Shown here: positions 51,941 to 60,875 of the stretch, piece after piece
Layout of the letters: every line of letters starts with the position of its first letter
Position numbering within the stretch: the first letter of the stretch is position 1
Assembly (NCBI RefSeq): GCF_036825535.1
Contig: NZ_CP098812.1
Span: forward strand, 1,054,001 to 1,118,000
DNA from: Parasalinivibrio latis
GTDB taxonomy: Bacteria; Pseudomonadota; Gammaproteobacteria; Enterobacterales; Vibrionaceae
Reading direction: 5' to 3'
Length of the DNA: 64,000 nt
Notes under the pieces: model-generated
Database searches by the model: none
What the model saw: only the letters and a program-made list of their open reading frames with translations
Told to the model about the DNA's origin: nothing
Translations under genes and position numbers: made by a program

Positions 51941-54313
51941 ATGAACTTGGAGCGTTCCGAGCGCATAACGATACCCGTACTGCCACTGCGTGATGTAGTG
52001 GTGTACCCGCATATGGTGATCCCACTGTTCGTTGGTCGGGAGAAATCCATCCGTTGCCTTGAAGCGGCAATGGACAACGACAAACAGATTCTGTTGGTAG
52101 CGCAAAAGGACGCGGCAACGGATGAGCCCGCCGTTGATGATTTACATGGTGTAGGTACTGTTGCCTCCATACTGCAGCTTCTCAAGCTGCCTGACGGCAC
52201 GGTTAAAGTACTGGTTGAAGGTTTGCAGCGTGTGAAGGTTAATGCCTTCCATGAAGATGATTTCTTTGTTGCTGATGCGGAATACATGGTTACGCCGGAA
52301 ATGGACGAGCGTGAGCAGGAAGTCCTTATCCGTACCGCAATCAGCCAGTTTGAAGGCTTCATCAAGCTTAACAAAAAGATCCCGCCAGAAGTCCTGACTT
52401 CCCTCAATGGCATCGATGAAGCTGCACGTCTGGCAGATACCATTGCCGCCCACATGCCACTGAAACTGGCAGATAAACAGCATGTTCTCGAGTTGGTCGA
52501 CATCAATGACCGTATTGAGTACCTGTTGGCTATGATGGAATCTGAAATTGATCTGCTTCAGGTTGAAAAGCGTATTCGCGGACGCGTTAAGAAGCAGATG
52601 GAGAAGAGCCAGCGTGAATACTATCTGAATGAGCAGATGAAGGCGATTCAGAAAGAGCTTGGCGAACTGGATGACGCACCTGACGAATTCGAATCACTGA
52701 AGAAGAAAATCGAAGACGCCAAGATGCCGCAGGAAGCCCGGGAAAAAACCGAGCAAGAACTGCAGAAATTGAAAATGATGTCGCCAATGTCGGCGGAAGC
52801 GACCGTAGTCCGTGGCTACATCGACTGGATGATCAGTGTACCTTGGCACAAGCGTTCCAAGGTGAAAAAGAACCTGGCGAAAGCCGAAGAGATTCTCAAC
52901 GCTGACCACTATGGCCTCGAGCGAGTTAAAGAACGCATCGTTGAATACCTGGCCGTCCAGAACCGAATCAATAAGCTGAAAGGCCCTATTCTGTGCCTCG
53001 TTGGTCCTCCTGGTGTAGGTAAAACCTCTCTGGGTCAGTCCATTGCCAAGGCAACTGGCCGACAGTATGTGCGTATGGCGCTGGGTGGCGTACGTGACGA
53101 AGCGGAAATTCGCGGTCACCGCCGTACTTACATCGGCTCAATGCCGGGTAAGCTTATCCAGAAAATGGCGAAAGTTGGTGTGCGTAACCCATTGTTCCTG
53201 CTGGATGAAATTGACAAGATGTCATCCGATATGCGTGGCGATCCGGCTTCTGCACTGCTTGAAGTCCTGGATCCTGAGCAGAACAACGCGTTCAACGATC
53301 ACTACATGGAAGTGGATTACGATCTGTCCGACGTAATGTTTGTGGCAACGTCGAACTCCATGAATATTCCTGGCCCATTGCTGGACCGTATGGAAGTGAT
53401 TCGCCTGTCCGGTTATACCGAAGACGAAAAGCTCAATATTGCCAAGCGTCACCTGGTAGACAAGCAGATCCAGCGCAATGGCCTCAAGCCGGGCGAGCTG
53501 GTAATCGATGATTCTGCCATTCTGGGTATTATCCGTTACTACACCCGTGAAGCGGGTGTCCGTAGCCTTGAGCGTGAAATCTCTAAATTGTGCCGTAAGG
53601 CAGTGAAAGAGATTCTGTTGGACAAGGATTTGAAGACCCTGACCATCTCTCAGGAAAACCTGAAAGCCTACCTGGGTGTTCAGCGTTTTGACTACGGAAA
53701 GGCGGAAGAGAACAACCGCATCGGTCAGGTCAACGGTCTGGCTTGGACAGAAGTGGGTGGTGACCTGCTGACTGTAGAAGCGCAGTCTATGTCTGGTAAA
53801 GGTAAACTGCTGCACACCGGCTCATTGGGTGATGTTATGCAGGAATCTATTCAGGCCGCCATGACAGTAGTTCGTACCCGTGCTGAGAAACTGGGTATCA
53901 ACAGCGACTTCTATGAAAAGCGTGATATCCATATTCACGTTCCAGAAGGTGCCACACCAAAAGATGGCCCTAGTGCTGGTATCGCAATGTGTACCGCTCT
54001 GGTATCAAGCCTGACAGGTAACCCGGTTCGTGCCGATGTTGCCATGACCGGTGAAATTACCCTGCGTGGAGAAGTCCTGCCAATCGGCGGCCTGAAAGAA
54101 AAACTGCTGGCAGCCCACCGGGGTGGCATTAAGACAGTAGTGATTCCGAAGGAAAATGAGCGCGATCTGGAAGAGATTCCAGACAACGTTATTGCCGATT
54201 TGGATGTCCGTCCGGTTCGCTGGATAGATGATGTCCTGACCATTGCCCTTCAGGAGAATCCACTGGGCATGCAGGTTGTCAGCACTGAAAACAGTGATGT
54301 GCAGCAAAAATAA
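51941..54313 (+). CDS. lon: ATP-dependent protease Lon
   Basis: A 790-residue AAA+ serine protease (E. coli Lon has 784). The N-terminal substrate domain starts ITIPVLPLRDVVVYPHMVIPL, the ATPase has Walker A GPPGVGKTSLG and Walker B LFLLDEIDK, and the protease domain has the catalytic serine in PKDGPSAGIAM and lysine in GGLKEKLLAAHRGG. It degrades damaged proteins and regulators. GGAAGAGAG precedes the ATG. Single gene between two terminators. Confidence 0.98.
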   Translation: MNLERSERITIPVLPLRDVVVYPHMVIPLFVGREKSIRCLEAAMDNDKQILLVAQKDAATDEPAVDDLHGVGTVASILQLLKLPDGTVKVLVEGLQRVKVNAFHEDDFFVADAEYMVTPEMDEREQEVLIRTAISQFEGFIKLNKKIPPEVLTSLNGIDEAARLADTIAAHMPLKLADKQHVLELVDINDRIEYLLAMMESEIDLLQVEKRIRGRVKKQMEKSQREYYLNEQMKAIQKELGELDDAPDEFESLKKKIEDAKMPQEAREKTEQELQKLKMMSPMSAEATVVRGYIDWMISVPWHKRSKVKKNLAKAEEILNADHYGLERVKERIVEYLAVQNRINKLKGPILCLVGPPGVGKTSLGQSIAKATGRQYVRMALGGVRDEAEIRGHRRTYIGSMPGKLIQKMAKVGVRNPLFLLDEIDKMSSDMRGDPASALLEVLDPEQNNAFNDHYMEVDYDLSDVMFVATSNSMNIPGPLLDRMEVIRLSGYTEDEKLNIAKRHLVDKQIQRNGLKPGELVIDDSAILGIIRYYTREAGVRSLEREISKLCRKAVKEILLDKDLKTLTISQENLKAYLGVQRFDYGKAEENNRIGQVNGLAWTEVGGDLLTVEAQSMSGKGKLLHTGSLGDVMQESIQAAMTVVRTRAEKLGINSDFYEKRDIHIHVPEGATPKDGPSAGIAMCTALVSSLTGNPVRADVAMTGEITLRGEVLPIGGLKEKLLAAHRGGIKTVVIPKENERDLEEIPDNVIADLDVRPVRWIDDVLTIALQENPLGMQVVSTENSDVQQK

Positions 54314-54325
54314 GGGATGAGAAAG

Positions 54326-54362
54326 GCTGACAACGCCCAAAAGGCTTGTCAGCTTTTTTTTT
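54326..54362 (+). terminator. Terminator after lon
   Basis: An 8-bp stem GCTGACAA/TTGTCAGC, whose loop contains a second small stem (GCC/GGC), is followed by nine T. Confidence 0.9.
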
Positions 54363-54559
54363 GCTCGCTAAGTTAGGAAAACTTAGTTGCAAACCTTGAT
54401 GTTGTGGTATTTCTCAGAAATTTAAGGTTTCTTTTCACCTCTTGTTTTGAGAAATAATGCCAGGCGCTTGCAGCTGGTTAGCAGGTCTCTTGACGAGCAT
54501 TGAATGAAGCCGCACAAAACAATGCGGCATAGAGAAATAATGAGATAGGGGAATAAGAC

Positions 54560-54832
54560 GTGAATAAAGCACAACTGGTAGATAAGATCGCAGAGGGTGC
54601 AGATATCTCAAAAGCATCTGCAGGCCGTGCTCTGGATGCATTTATTGAAGCAGTTTCTGACTCTCTGAAAACCGGTGACCAGGTTGCTCTGGTTGGTTTC
54701 GGTACTTTCTCTGTACGTGATCGTGCAGCCCGTACCGGCCGTAACCCACAGACCGGCCAGGAAATCAAAATTGCTGCTGCAAAAGTACCTGGTTTCAAGG
54801 CAGGTAAAGCGTTGAAAGACGCAGTAAACTAA
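54560..54832 (+). CDS. hupB: DNA-binding protein HU-beta
   Basis: A 90-residue histone-like nucleoid protein, the same length as E. coli HU-beta. Residues 46-70 hold the core GFGTFSVRDRAARTGRNPQTG with the DNA-intercalating proline arm. The start is GTG, with AGGGGA upstream. In the 197-bp gap before it an 11-bp motif GAGAAATAATG occurs twice (near 54449 and at 54532), and a small hairpin GCCGCA/TGCGGC lies about 50 bp upstream of the start. Confidence 0.98.
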   Translation: MNKAQLVDKIAEGADISKASAGRALDAFIEAVSDSLKTGDQVALVGFGTFSVRDRAARTGRNPQTGQEIKIAAAKVPGFKAGKALKDAVN

Positions 54833-54879
54833 TTCCCGCTCATAAAGGGTGTCTGATTCGCCAAAGTGGAACGAAAAAG

Positions 54880-54956
54880 CTGAAAAGCCCACTGGCAAAA
54901 CGTATAATCAGGATCACTCGGCGGACCAAGGCGCATCGTGTCGATGCGCTTTTTTG
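54880..54956 (+). promoter_or_regulatory. Promoter-like sequence followed closely by a terminator
   Basis: CTGAAA (54880-54885) and a perfect TATAAT (54903-54908) are 17 bp apart. Only about 20 bp later a strong terminator follows: stem GCGCATCG/CGATGCGC with loop TGT and six T (54931-54955). The terminator probably ends hupB; the promoter before it would yield an RNA of about 40 nt or read through to ppiD. Confidence 0.5.
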
Positions 54957-55059
54957 CGTTTAAATATGCGGGTTATTTTTTATTCATCTCGCTGCTTAGC
55001 CGCTGAAAATATTATAAAGATGTATTAGCCAGTTCCAGATACAGGAGATACGGCAGACT

Positions 55060-56955
55060 ATGATGGAGCGATTGCGCGAAGGCGCTAACAATTGGGTGAT
55101 CAAGGTCATTCTCGGCCTGATAATTATCTCCTTTGCGTTTGCAGGCGTTGGTAGCTACCTTGCGGGTGGGAACGATGTACCGGCAGCAACGGTAGGTGAT
55201 CAGGATATCAGCCGTGCTCAGTTTGAGCAGGTTTATCAAAATGAGCGTGCGCGTATGCAGCAGCAAGCTGGAGAAATGTTCAGCACGCTGATGTCTGATC
55301 CTGCTTATCTGCGCCAGTTCCGCCAGAATGTCCTGGACCGAATGGTTAATGACATGCTGCTTGAGCAATATGCCAATGAGCTGAATCTGCGCGTAAGTGA
55401 TGTGCAGATCAAGCAGGCGATTGTGGATATGCCTCAGTTCCAGCGTGACGGTAAGTTCGACAATGAGCTGTATCAGGCAGGCCTGCGCCGTGCCGGGTTT
55501 ACGCCGGATCAATTTGCTGAGTATATGCGCAAGGATCTGGTTCGTCAGCAACTGGTAAACGCCTTGCTGAGCAGTGAATTTGTTCTCGGTGATGAAATCC
55601 AGTCTCAGTACGATCTGGTTGCCCAGACCCGTGCAATCCGCACTCTGACCCTGCCGGTTGCTACCTTTGCTGAGAAGGCAAATATCACCGACGAGGAAAT
55701 GAAAGCGTTTTACGACAAAAACAGCGGAGATTTTGTTCGTCCAGAGCAAATCAAGGCTTCTTTCGTAGAGCTGTCTGGTGACAAACTGGCTGACAACATC
55801 AAAGTAACAGATGAAGAAGCCAAAGCGTATTACGACGCGAACAAAGCAAACTATGAATCCAAGGCCAAACGCAAAGTCAGCCATATCCTTATCCAGGGTG
55901 ATGATGCTGATGCGAAAGCCAAGGCTGAAGCTGTTCTGGCTGATCTGAAAGCTGGCAAGGACTTCGCTGCAGAAGCCAAAGCCAAGTCTGATGATACTTT
56001 CAGTGCCAAAGACGGCGGTTCTTTGGATTGGATCGAAAAAGGTGTCATGGATCCTTCGTTTGAAGAAGCTGCGTTTGCTCTTAAGAACAAAGGTGATATT
56101 TCGGGCCTGGTGAAGTCTGAGTTCGGTTACCACATCATCAAGCTGGATGACGTGGAACCAGCCGTAGCTAAACCTTTCGATGAGGTGAAGGACAGCATTG
56201 TCGCTGCACTTAAGCAGCAAAAAGCTGCTGACCGCTTCTATGAAATGTCTACAGAACTGTCAGAGAAAGCCTTTGAAATGCCGGACAACCTGGATGACGC
56301 AGCTAAGGCTGTCAACGCCAAGGTTCAGAAGACTGACTTCTTCTCCCGTCAGGATGCTCAGGGTGTAATGGCGAACCCGAAAGTGCTTGAGGCGCTGTTC
56401 AGCCCTGAAGTCCGTGAAGATGGCCTTAACTCTGAAGTTATCGAAATTGCCCCAGAGCACGTTGTTGTGGTCCGCGTAGACGACTCCCGTGACGAAACTG
56501 TGCTGCCATTTGATGAGGTAAAAGCACAGGTTAAGGCTAAACTGGCGGCTCAAAAAGGTGAGCAAGAAGCGCTGGCTCTGGCTGACAAAATTGTTGCTGG
56601 TCTCAAAGAAGGCAACAAGGAAGCACTGGATGCATCAGGTTACAGCTTTGGTGATGAAGAAACCGTTGGTCGTGTAGGTGCTGACCGCGCGGTTACCGAG
56701 TTGGCATTTACCATGGCCAAGCCTGTTGACGGTAAGCCGGTTTATGGCCGCACTGAAAACGCAGCCGGAGATGTTATCATCGTTGAGCTGGATAAGGTCA
56801 ATGAGCCGGGCAAGGCAGATATGAAGCCAACTGACCCAATGGCACAAAGCATGGTGCGCGCTAAAGCCAATGCAGATCTGGACTCTACGCTGGGACAACT
56901 TCGCAGCAAAACTGAAGTGACTGTTCCCGCTCAAAACCAGGAAGAGCAGCTTTAA
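55060..56955 (+). CDS. ppiD: Periplasmic folding chaperone PpiD
   Basis: A 631-residue inner-membrane-anchored chaperone facing the periplasm that helps proteins leaving the Sec translocon. One N-terminal helix (about 16-36, VIKVILGLIIISFAFAGVGSYL) is followed by a SurA-like N domain and a parvulin domain (about 265-360) starting at RKVSHILIQG and containing GGSLDWIEKG and FGYHIIKLDDV, then a C-terminal helical domain. Length is close to E. coli PpiD (623). GGAGA precedes the ATG. The position after hupB is conserved. Confidence 0.96.
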   Translation: MMERLREGANNWVIKVILGLIIISFAFAGVGSYLAGGNDVPAATVGDQDISRAQFEQVYQNERARMQQQAGEMFSTLMSDPAYLRQFRQNVLDRMVNDMLLEQYANELNLRVSDVQIKQAIVDMPQFQRDGKFDNELYQAGLRRAGFTPDQFAEYMRKDLVRQQLVNALLSSEFVLGDEIQSQYDLVAQTRAIRTLTLPVATFAEKANITDEEMKAFYDKNSGDFVRPEQIKASFVELSGDKLADNIKVTDEEAKAYYDANKANYESKAKRKVSHILIQGDDADAKAKAEAVLADLKAGKDFAAEAKAKSDDTFSAKDGGSLDWIEKGVMDPSFEEAAFALKNKGDISGLVKSEFGYHIIKLDDVEPAVAKPFDEVKDSIVAALKQQKAADRFYEMSTELSEKAFEMPDNLDDAAKAVNAKVQKTDFFSRQDAQGVMANPKVLEALFSPEVREDGLNSEVIEIAPEHVVVVRVDDSRDETVLPFDEVKAQVKAKLAAQKGEQEALALADKIVAGLKEGNKEALDASGYSFGDEETVGRVGADRAVTELAFTMAKPVDGKPVYGRTENAAGDVIIVELDKVNEPGKADMKPTDPMAQSMVRAKANADLDSTLGQLRSKTEVTVPAQNQEEQL

Positions 56956-56995
56956 TTTTCTCGACTCAGTTACATTATTGATGTAACTGATAAGC

Positions 56996-57034
56996 AAAAC
57001 GACGCAGTGACGTTAAGTACTGCGTCGTTTTTGT
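56996..57034 (+). terminator. Terminator after ppiD, preceded by a second hairpin
   Basis: A 13-bp stem AAAACGACGCAGT/ACTGCGTCGTTTT with a 10-nt loop ends in T residues. Just upstream, at 56967-56989, a perfect 9-bp hairpin CAGTTACAT/ATGTAACTG with loop TATTG may protect the mRNA end. Confidence 0.85.
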
Positions 57035-57106
57035 ATCTATTGATCAGTGAAATGCTATGTGCCGAACCTATACCATTTTCTGTAATTCAAACAGGAGAAC
57101 AGAAAT

Positions 57107-57409
57107 ATGAGAAAGTTGGTTAGTGCAGTAGTTACCGCATTACTTTTGACATTGGCACCTGTGTCCTTGGCTGCTGACGACAATGCCGTAGATGCCGGAG
57201 CAAGCTCAAGCACAACGGTTAATATCAATACGGCTACTGCCGATGAGCTGGATAAGAAATTAAAAGGGATTGGCCCGGATAAAGCTCAGGCTATTGTCGA
57301 GTTCCGCACATCAAACGGAAAATTTGCGTCGGTTGATGATCTCAGCAACGTAAAAGGTATCGGTAAAGCGACAGTAGAAAAAAACCGTAGCCTGCTGGCA
57401 GTACAGTAA
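57107..57409 (+). CDS. ComEA-like helix-hairpin-helix exported protein
   Basis: A 100-residue periplasmic DNA-binding protein with a signal peptide (KLVSAVVTALLLTLAPVSLA) and one ComEA domain with two helix-hairpin-helix motifs: VNINTATADELDKKLKGIGPDKAQAIVEFR and SVDDLSNVKGIGKATVEKN. In vibrios ComEA binds and pulls in DNA during natural transformation, so this protein could take part in uptake. GGAG precedes the ATG. Single gene with its own terminator. Confidence 0.9.
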   Translation: MRKLVSAVVTALLLTLAPVSLAADDNAVDAGASSSTTVNINTATADELDKKLKGIGPDKAQAIVEFRTSNGKFASVDDLSNVKGIGKATVEKNRSLLAVQ

Positions 57410-57444
57410 TCCAGTTACACGAGTTTTCTCTCCCTTCTCGAATT

Positions 57445-57467
57445 GAGGCCGCTGGCCTCTTTTTTTA
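57445..57467 (+). terminator. Terminator after the ComEA-like gene
   Basis: A 6-bp stem GAGGCC/GGCCTC with a GCT loop is followed by eight T. Confidence 0.85.
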
Positions 57468-57517
57468 TTTACTGGCTTTGCTAATCTTGAGGGATTGTTG
57501 TTTATCTGTAGAAGTCT

Positions 57518-58126
57518 ATGAAAGACAAGGATCACCCCCAAATTTCTCAAAGTCACTTCTTTGCCCATCTTGCCAGGATGAAGCTGATATACCGCTGGCC
57601 GTTGATGCGCAATGTCTTCAAGGAAAATATTTCTGAACACAGCTTGATGGTGGCGTTTGTCGCCCATGCACTGGCTGTGATCGAGAACAAAAAGTTTGGT
57701 GGAGGGCTTAATCCCGACCGTATTGCAGTCATGGCGATGTTCCATGATTGCAGCGAAGTGATTACCGGCGACATGCCAACCCCGATTAAGTACTTCAATC
57801 CGACCATTGCCGCCGAGTACAAAAAGATTGAACGCGAAGCTGAACTCAAATTGCTCTCCATGCTGCCGGATGAGTTGCGTGATGAATATGTCCCATTTCT
57901 GGACAGTCTGAAAGGCGAGCCAGTCATGCACCGAATTGTTAAGCAGGCCGACTCTATTTGTGCCTACCTGAAGTGTATTGAGGAGCAATCAGCGGGTAAC
58001 CATGAGTTTGCCAAAGCCGAAAAGCGCCTGAGGGAAACCCTTGAAGAGCGGAGCAGCCCGGCGATGGAATATTTTATGGAAACGTTTGTCCGCAGTTTCG
58101 AGCTTACACTGGATGAGATTAGCTGA
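57518..58126 (+). CDS. yfbR: 5'-deoxynucleotidase YfbR
   Basis: A 202-residue HD-domain enzyme that removes the phosphate from deoxynucleoside 5'-monophosphates. The metal ligands are H41 (SEHSL), H76 and D77 (FHDCSE), and the later aspartate in KQADSICAYLKC; all match E. coli YfbR (199 residues) with an offset of eight. The stop codon overlaps the start of the dGTPase-like gene by one base, so the two are an operon. Confidence 0.96.
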   Translation: MKDKDHPQISQSHFFAHLARMKLIYRWPLMRNVFKENISEHSLMVAFVAHALAVIENKKFGGGLNPDRIAVMAMFHDCSEVITGDMPTPIKYFNPTIAAEYKKIEREAELKLLSMLPDELRDEYVPFLDSLKGEPVMHRIVKQADSICAYLKCIEEQSAGNHEFAKAEKRLRETLEERSSPAMEYFMETFVRSFELTLDEIS

Positions 58127-59481
58127 TGCAGATACCTGATGAGGAGTTGTGGCAGGCACGTATTGCAGAAGAGAAGAAAAAGCGCCGGGACGACAGGCGT
58201 TCCCCGTTTCAGCGGGACCGGGCGCGTATTCTACACTCTGCTGCGTTTCGCAGGCTTCAGGCTAAAACCCAGGTGTTGGGAGCCGGCCTTCATGACTTTT
58301 ACCGTACCCGGCTGACTCATTCGCTGGAAGTTTCCCAAATCGGTACCGGTATTGTCGCCCAGTTAAAAGAAAAACAGCCGGAGTTCCGGGATATCCTTCC
58401 AACAACCAGCCTGCTGGAGAGTCTGTGCCTGGCCCATGATATCGGTCATCCACCCTTTGGGCATGGTGGTGAGATTGCCCTCAACTACATGATGCGTGAG
58501 CATGGCGGATTCGAAGGCAACGCGCAGACATTTCGTATTGTTACCCGTCTGGAGCCTTATACTGAGCATGATGGGATGAACCTGTCACGCCGAACCTTGC
58601 TTGGCCTAATCAAGTATCCAGCTCAAATATTTGATGTCAGGGCAAAGGAATTGCCCCCGGCAGTTACCAACTTCCGTTTGCTGAAAGCGTCGGACTGGGC
58701 GCCGGCAAAAGGAATTTACGATGAAGACCGGGCGTTGTTCAGCTGGGTTTTGGCTCCTTTTTCAACGGCTGACCGGGAATTGTTTTCTTCCCTCCGTGAA
58801 AACGCTGACCCAGTCCACCATCATGGCAAAACCCGGTTCAAATCCCTCGATTGCTCCATAATGGAGCTGGCAGACGATATTGCCTACGGTGTCCACGATC
58901 TCGAAGATGCAGTGGTAATGGGCATCGTCACTCGCAGCCAATGGCAGGAAGCGGTAGCCAGCAAGCTTGCAGAGTGCGGTGACCCGTGGCTTGAAGCCAA
59001 TATCGGGGAGCTCAGCGAACAAATGTTTGGTCCGCATCATGAACGTAAAGATGCTATCGGCGCTCTGGTAAACACCCTGATCACATCCATTGTAATTGAA
59101 CCGGCTTCAACAGACGGGGTAAACGTATTTAAGTCACCGCTGCTTGCGTGGAATGCGTCTTTACCGGATACCATGCAGAAAGTGCTCGATGTGCTCAAAC
59201 GGTTTGTGTCGGAATATGTGGTGAGAAAGCCTGAAATCCAATTGCTGGAGTACAAAGGCCAGCAACTGGTGATGGAACTGTTCCAGGCATTCAGCGGTGA
59301 TCCGGAGCGGTTACTGCCGGAAGACACCAAAAAACGCTGGCGTATCCAGTGTGAAAGGGGGCAGGACGGCCATCGGGTTATCTGTGACTACATAGCCGGT
59401 ATGACAGACGGTTTTGCTCAGCGCCTGCATGCCCGGATGTTCAGCGCTGACCATGACAGCGGGTGGACAGATCCGCGTTAG
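58126..59481 (+). CDS. dgt: dGTPase-like HD-domain triphosphohydrolase
   Basis: A 451-residue deoxyguanosinetriphosphate triphosphohydrolase-like protein. The HD motif is H65 (RLTHSLEV), H104-D105 (AHDIGHPPFGHGGE) with catalytic H108, and the start RDDRRSPFQRDRARILHSAAFRRLQAKTQV is typical. Such enzymes cut dGTP or other dNTPs to the nucleoside and triphosphate; members of the family deplete dNTPs to defend against phage. Its coupling to yfbR puts two dNTP-catabolic enzymes together. It is nearer to the 440-residue vibrio and Shewanella group than to E. coli Dgt (505). Confidence 0.92.
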   Translation: MQIPDEELWQARIAEEKKKRRDDRRSPFQRDRARILHSAAFRRLQAKTQVLGAGLHDFYRTRLTHSLEVSQIGTGIVAQLKEKQPEFRDILPTTSLLESLCLAHDIGHPPFGHGGEIALNYMMREHGGFEGNAQTFRIVTRLEPYTEHDGMNLSRRTLLGLIKYPAQIFDVRAKELPPAVTNFRLLKASDWAPAKGIYDEDRALFSWVLAPFSTADRELFSSLRENADPVHHHGKTRFKSLDCSIMELADDIAYGVHDLEDAVVMGIVTRSQWQEAVASKLAECGDPWLEANIGELSEQMFGPHHERKDAIGALVNTLITSIVIEPASTDGVNVFKSPLLAWNASLPDTMQKVLDVLKRFVSEYVVRKPEIQLLEYKGQQLVMELFQAFSGDPERLLPEDTKKRWRIQCERGQDGHRVICDYIAGMTDGFAQRLHARMFSADHDSGWTDPR

Positions 59482-59489
59482 CGGTGAAG

Positions 59490-60107
59490 TCAGTTGTCCG
59501 ATTTTCCATAATGCCGTTCGTAAACACCGGGCGGCATTTGGTTTATCTGGAAGTCGATCATTTTATTGAATGTTTCCAGCATTGGGTAGTAATCCTGCGG
59601 TTTCCCGGACAGTTCACCCAGTGCCAGGCAGGCCGCTTCTACTGTGGAGAGCCCTTCAGCTTTTGGTGATTTTCTTATACGGTAATTGCTCGGAGCGATA
59701 CCGCCCAGGGAAATGCAGGGCAGGGGATGCAATGACGTTGACAGCTGGAACATTTTATATGCCTTGCGCCAGGTACCATCAAGCAGGATCAGTCCTGTTT
59801 TGCGGCCTTCTGTAATATGCAGTTCGCCTGCCGGTGTCGCGTGGTCTGCTGGATAGAGGAGGTGCCAGTTGATTTCTGGTTTTTCCAGCAGGGCCTCCAG
59901 TTCCTCATTTTGTGAAAAGTCCTCACCCACGAGCAGGTAGCAGTGTTCGAGGGACAGATTTAAGATGCGCGCCGTACCGAGAGGCTGGGAAACTTCATCC
60001 GGATGCTGTAGTACTATCACAGGAATGTCATTGGAAACCGGTGTAATCCACTGGCAAATACAGGCTTTTTTTGCTTTACCGCAGTGCGGACAATATCTGC
60101 TTATCAT
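59490..60107 (-). CDS. tapT: DTW-domain tRNA-uridine aminocarboxypropyltransferase
   Basis: A 205-residue enzyme of the DTW family, which adds the 3-amino-3-carboxypropyl group to uridine 47 of tRNA using S-adenosylmethionine. The family motif is LLDGTWRKA, preceded by a zinc-binding CPHCGKAKKACIC at the N-terminus; SNYRIRKSPKAEGLSTVEA is also conserved. It resembles E. coli YfiP/TapT, but is shorter. It is convergent with the dGTPase-like gene (8 bp apart) and head to head with rrtA, the starts being only 11 bp apart, so its promoter must lie within rrtA. Confidence 0.9.
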   Translation of the reverse strand: MISRYCPHCGKAKKACICQWITPVSNDIPVIVLQHPDEVSQPLGTARILNLSLEHCYLLVGEDFSQNEELEALLEKPEINWHLLYPADHATPAGELHITEGRKTGLILLDGTWRKAYKMFQLSTSLHPLPCISLGGIAPSNYRIRKSPKAEGLSTVEAACLALGELSGKPQDYYPMLETFNKMIDFQINQMPPGVYERHYGKSDN

Positions 60108-60118
60108 CGGGAGATGCC

Positions 60119-60709
60119 TTGAAAACCTATCGTGCAGTCGGGTTAATTCTAGTTGTGATGTGTTTGGCGCAGTTACCCACTTTTAGCCCTTGGCTGGATT
60201 GGCAGCGGCAGGCTATCGAACACGGCCAGTGGTGGCGAATCCTAACAGGAAACCTGACCCATACCAACTTCATCCACCTGGTAATGAATGGGGCGGCATT
60301 GACGGTCATCACTTTTATTTTCCGCGCACACTACCGGGAAAGCACTTTTCTGATCCAGATCTCGCTGCTGAGCGTTGCAGTGGGCCTGGCAATGTTCTTT
60401 TCTGATTACCGACAGTATGCCGGGTTGTCCGGGGTATTACATGGTTTGTTTGTTATCGGTGCGGTTGCTGATATACGGGGTGGTGACCGGGTAGGCTGGC
60501 TGCTGCTGGCCGGCGTCTTCGCCAAAATACTTTGGGAGCAGGTATTTGGTGCATCGGCAGATACGGCTGAACTTATTGGTGCCAGTGTCGCAACCGAGGC
60601 CCATCTGGCCGGGGGGATTGTTGGGCTGGCCATTGCCGCGCTAAGTGGCATGGCAGCAAATGCGGCTCTGGGAAAAGAAGGCCCTGGGTACTGGGATAAG
60701 GAAAAATAA
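60119..60709 (+). CDS. rrtA: Rhombosortase
   Basis: A 196-residue intramembrane serine protease of the rhomboid superfamily, rhombosortase branch. It has about six membrane helices; the catalytic serine is S104 in GLSGVLHG, the diagnostic motif, and the histidine is H162 in EAHLAGG. Rhombosortase processes proteins with a GlyGly-CTERM tail; no such protein is encoded in this window. I choose the TTG at 60119 because GGGAG lies 5 bases upstream; a longer frame from 60071 would overlap tapT. Confidence 0.88.
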   Translation: MKTYRAVGLILVVMCLAQLPTFSPWLDWQRQAIEHGQWWRILTGNLTHTNFIHLVMNGAALTVITFIFRAHYRESTFLIQISLLSVAVGLAMFFSDYRQYAGLSGVLHGLFVIGAVADIRGGDRVGWLLLAGVFAKILWEQVFGASADTAELIGASVATEAHLAGGIVGLAIAALSGMAANAALGKEGPGYWDKEK

Positions 60710-60749
60710 CGTACTTGTTGAGACGTATGTGAAATGAACATTTTTGCAG

Positions 60750-60805
60750 AACCCAGAACCCAGAACCCAGAACCCAGAACCCAGAACCCAGAACCCAGAA
60801 CCTAG
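60750..60805. repeat. Tandem array of 7-bp repeats (7 perfect, 1 variant)
   Basis: Seven exact copies of AACCCAG (60750-60798) followed by AACCTAG and a partial unit GGACC lie 41 bp after rrtA in the gap to alaA. The unit differs by one base from the GACCCAG array at 45361, and the last partial unit has the GGACC form of that array. Confidence 0.92.
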
Positions 60806-60825
60806 GACCGCACTTGTCCCTTGAT

Positions 60826-60852
60826 CAAAAACGGCGAGCCAATGCCCGCCGT
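60826..60852 (-). terminator. Terminator of alaA
   Basis: On the minus strand a 9-bp stem with one mismatch (ACGGCGGGC/GCTCGCCGT) and an ATTG loop is followed by TTTTG, about 24 bp after the alaA stop codon. Confidence 0.65.
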
Positions 60853-60875
60853 AATATTGTCTAAGCTTTAAATTG

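Noticed and set aside
55012..56220. 402-residue open frame on the minus strand
   Set aside because: It lies wholly opposite ppiD, has no ribosome site or recognisable domain, and its existence follows from the biased codon use of ppiD.
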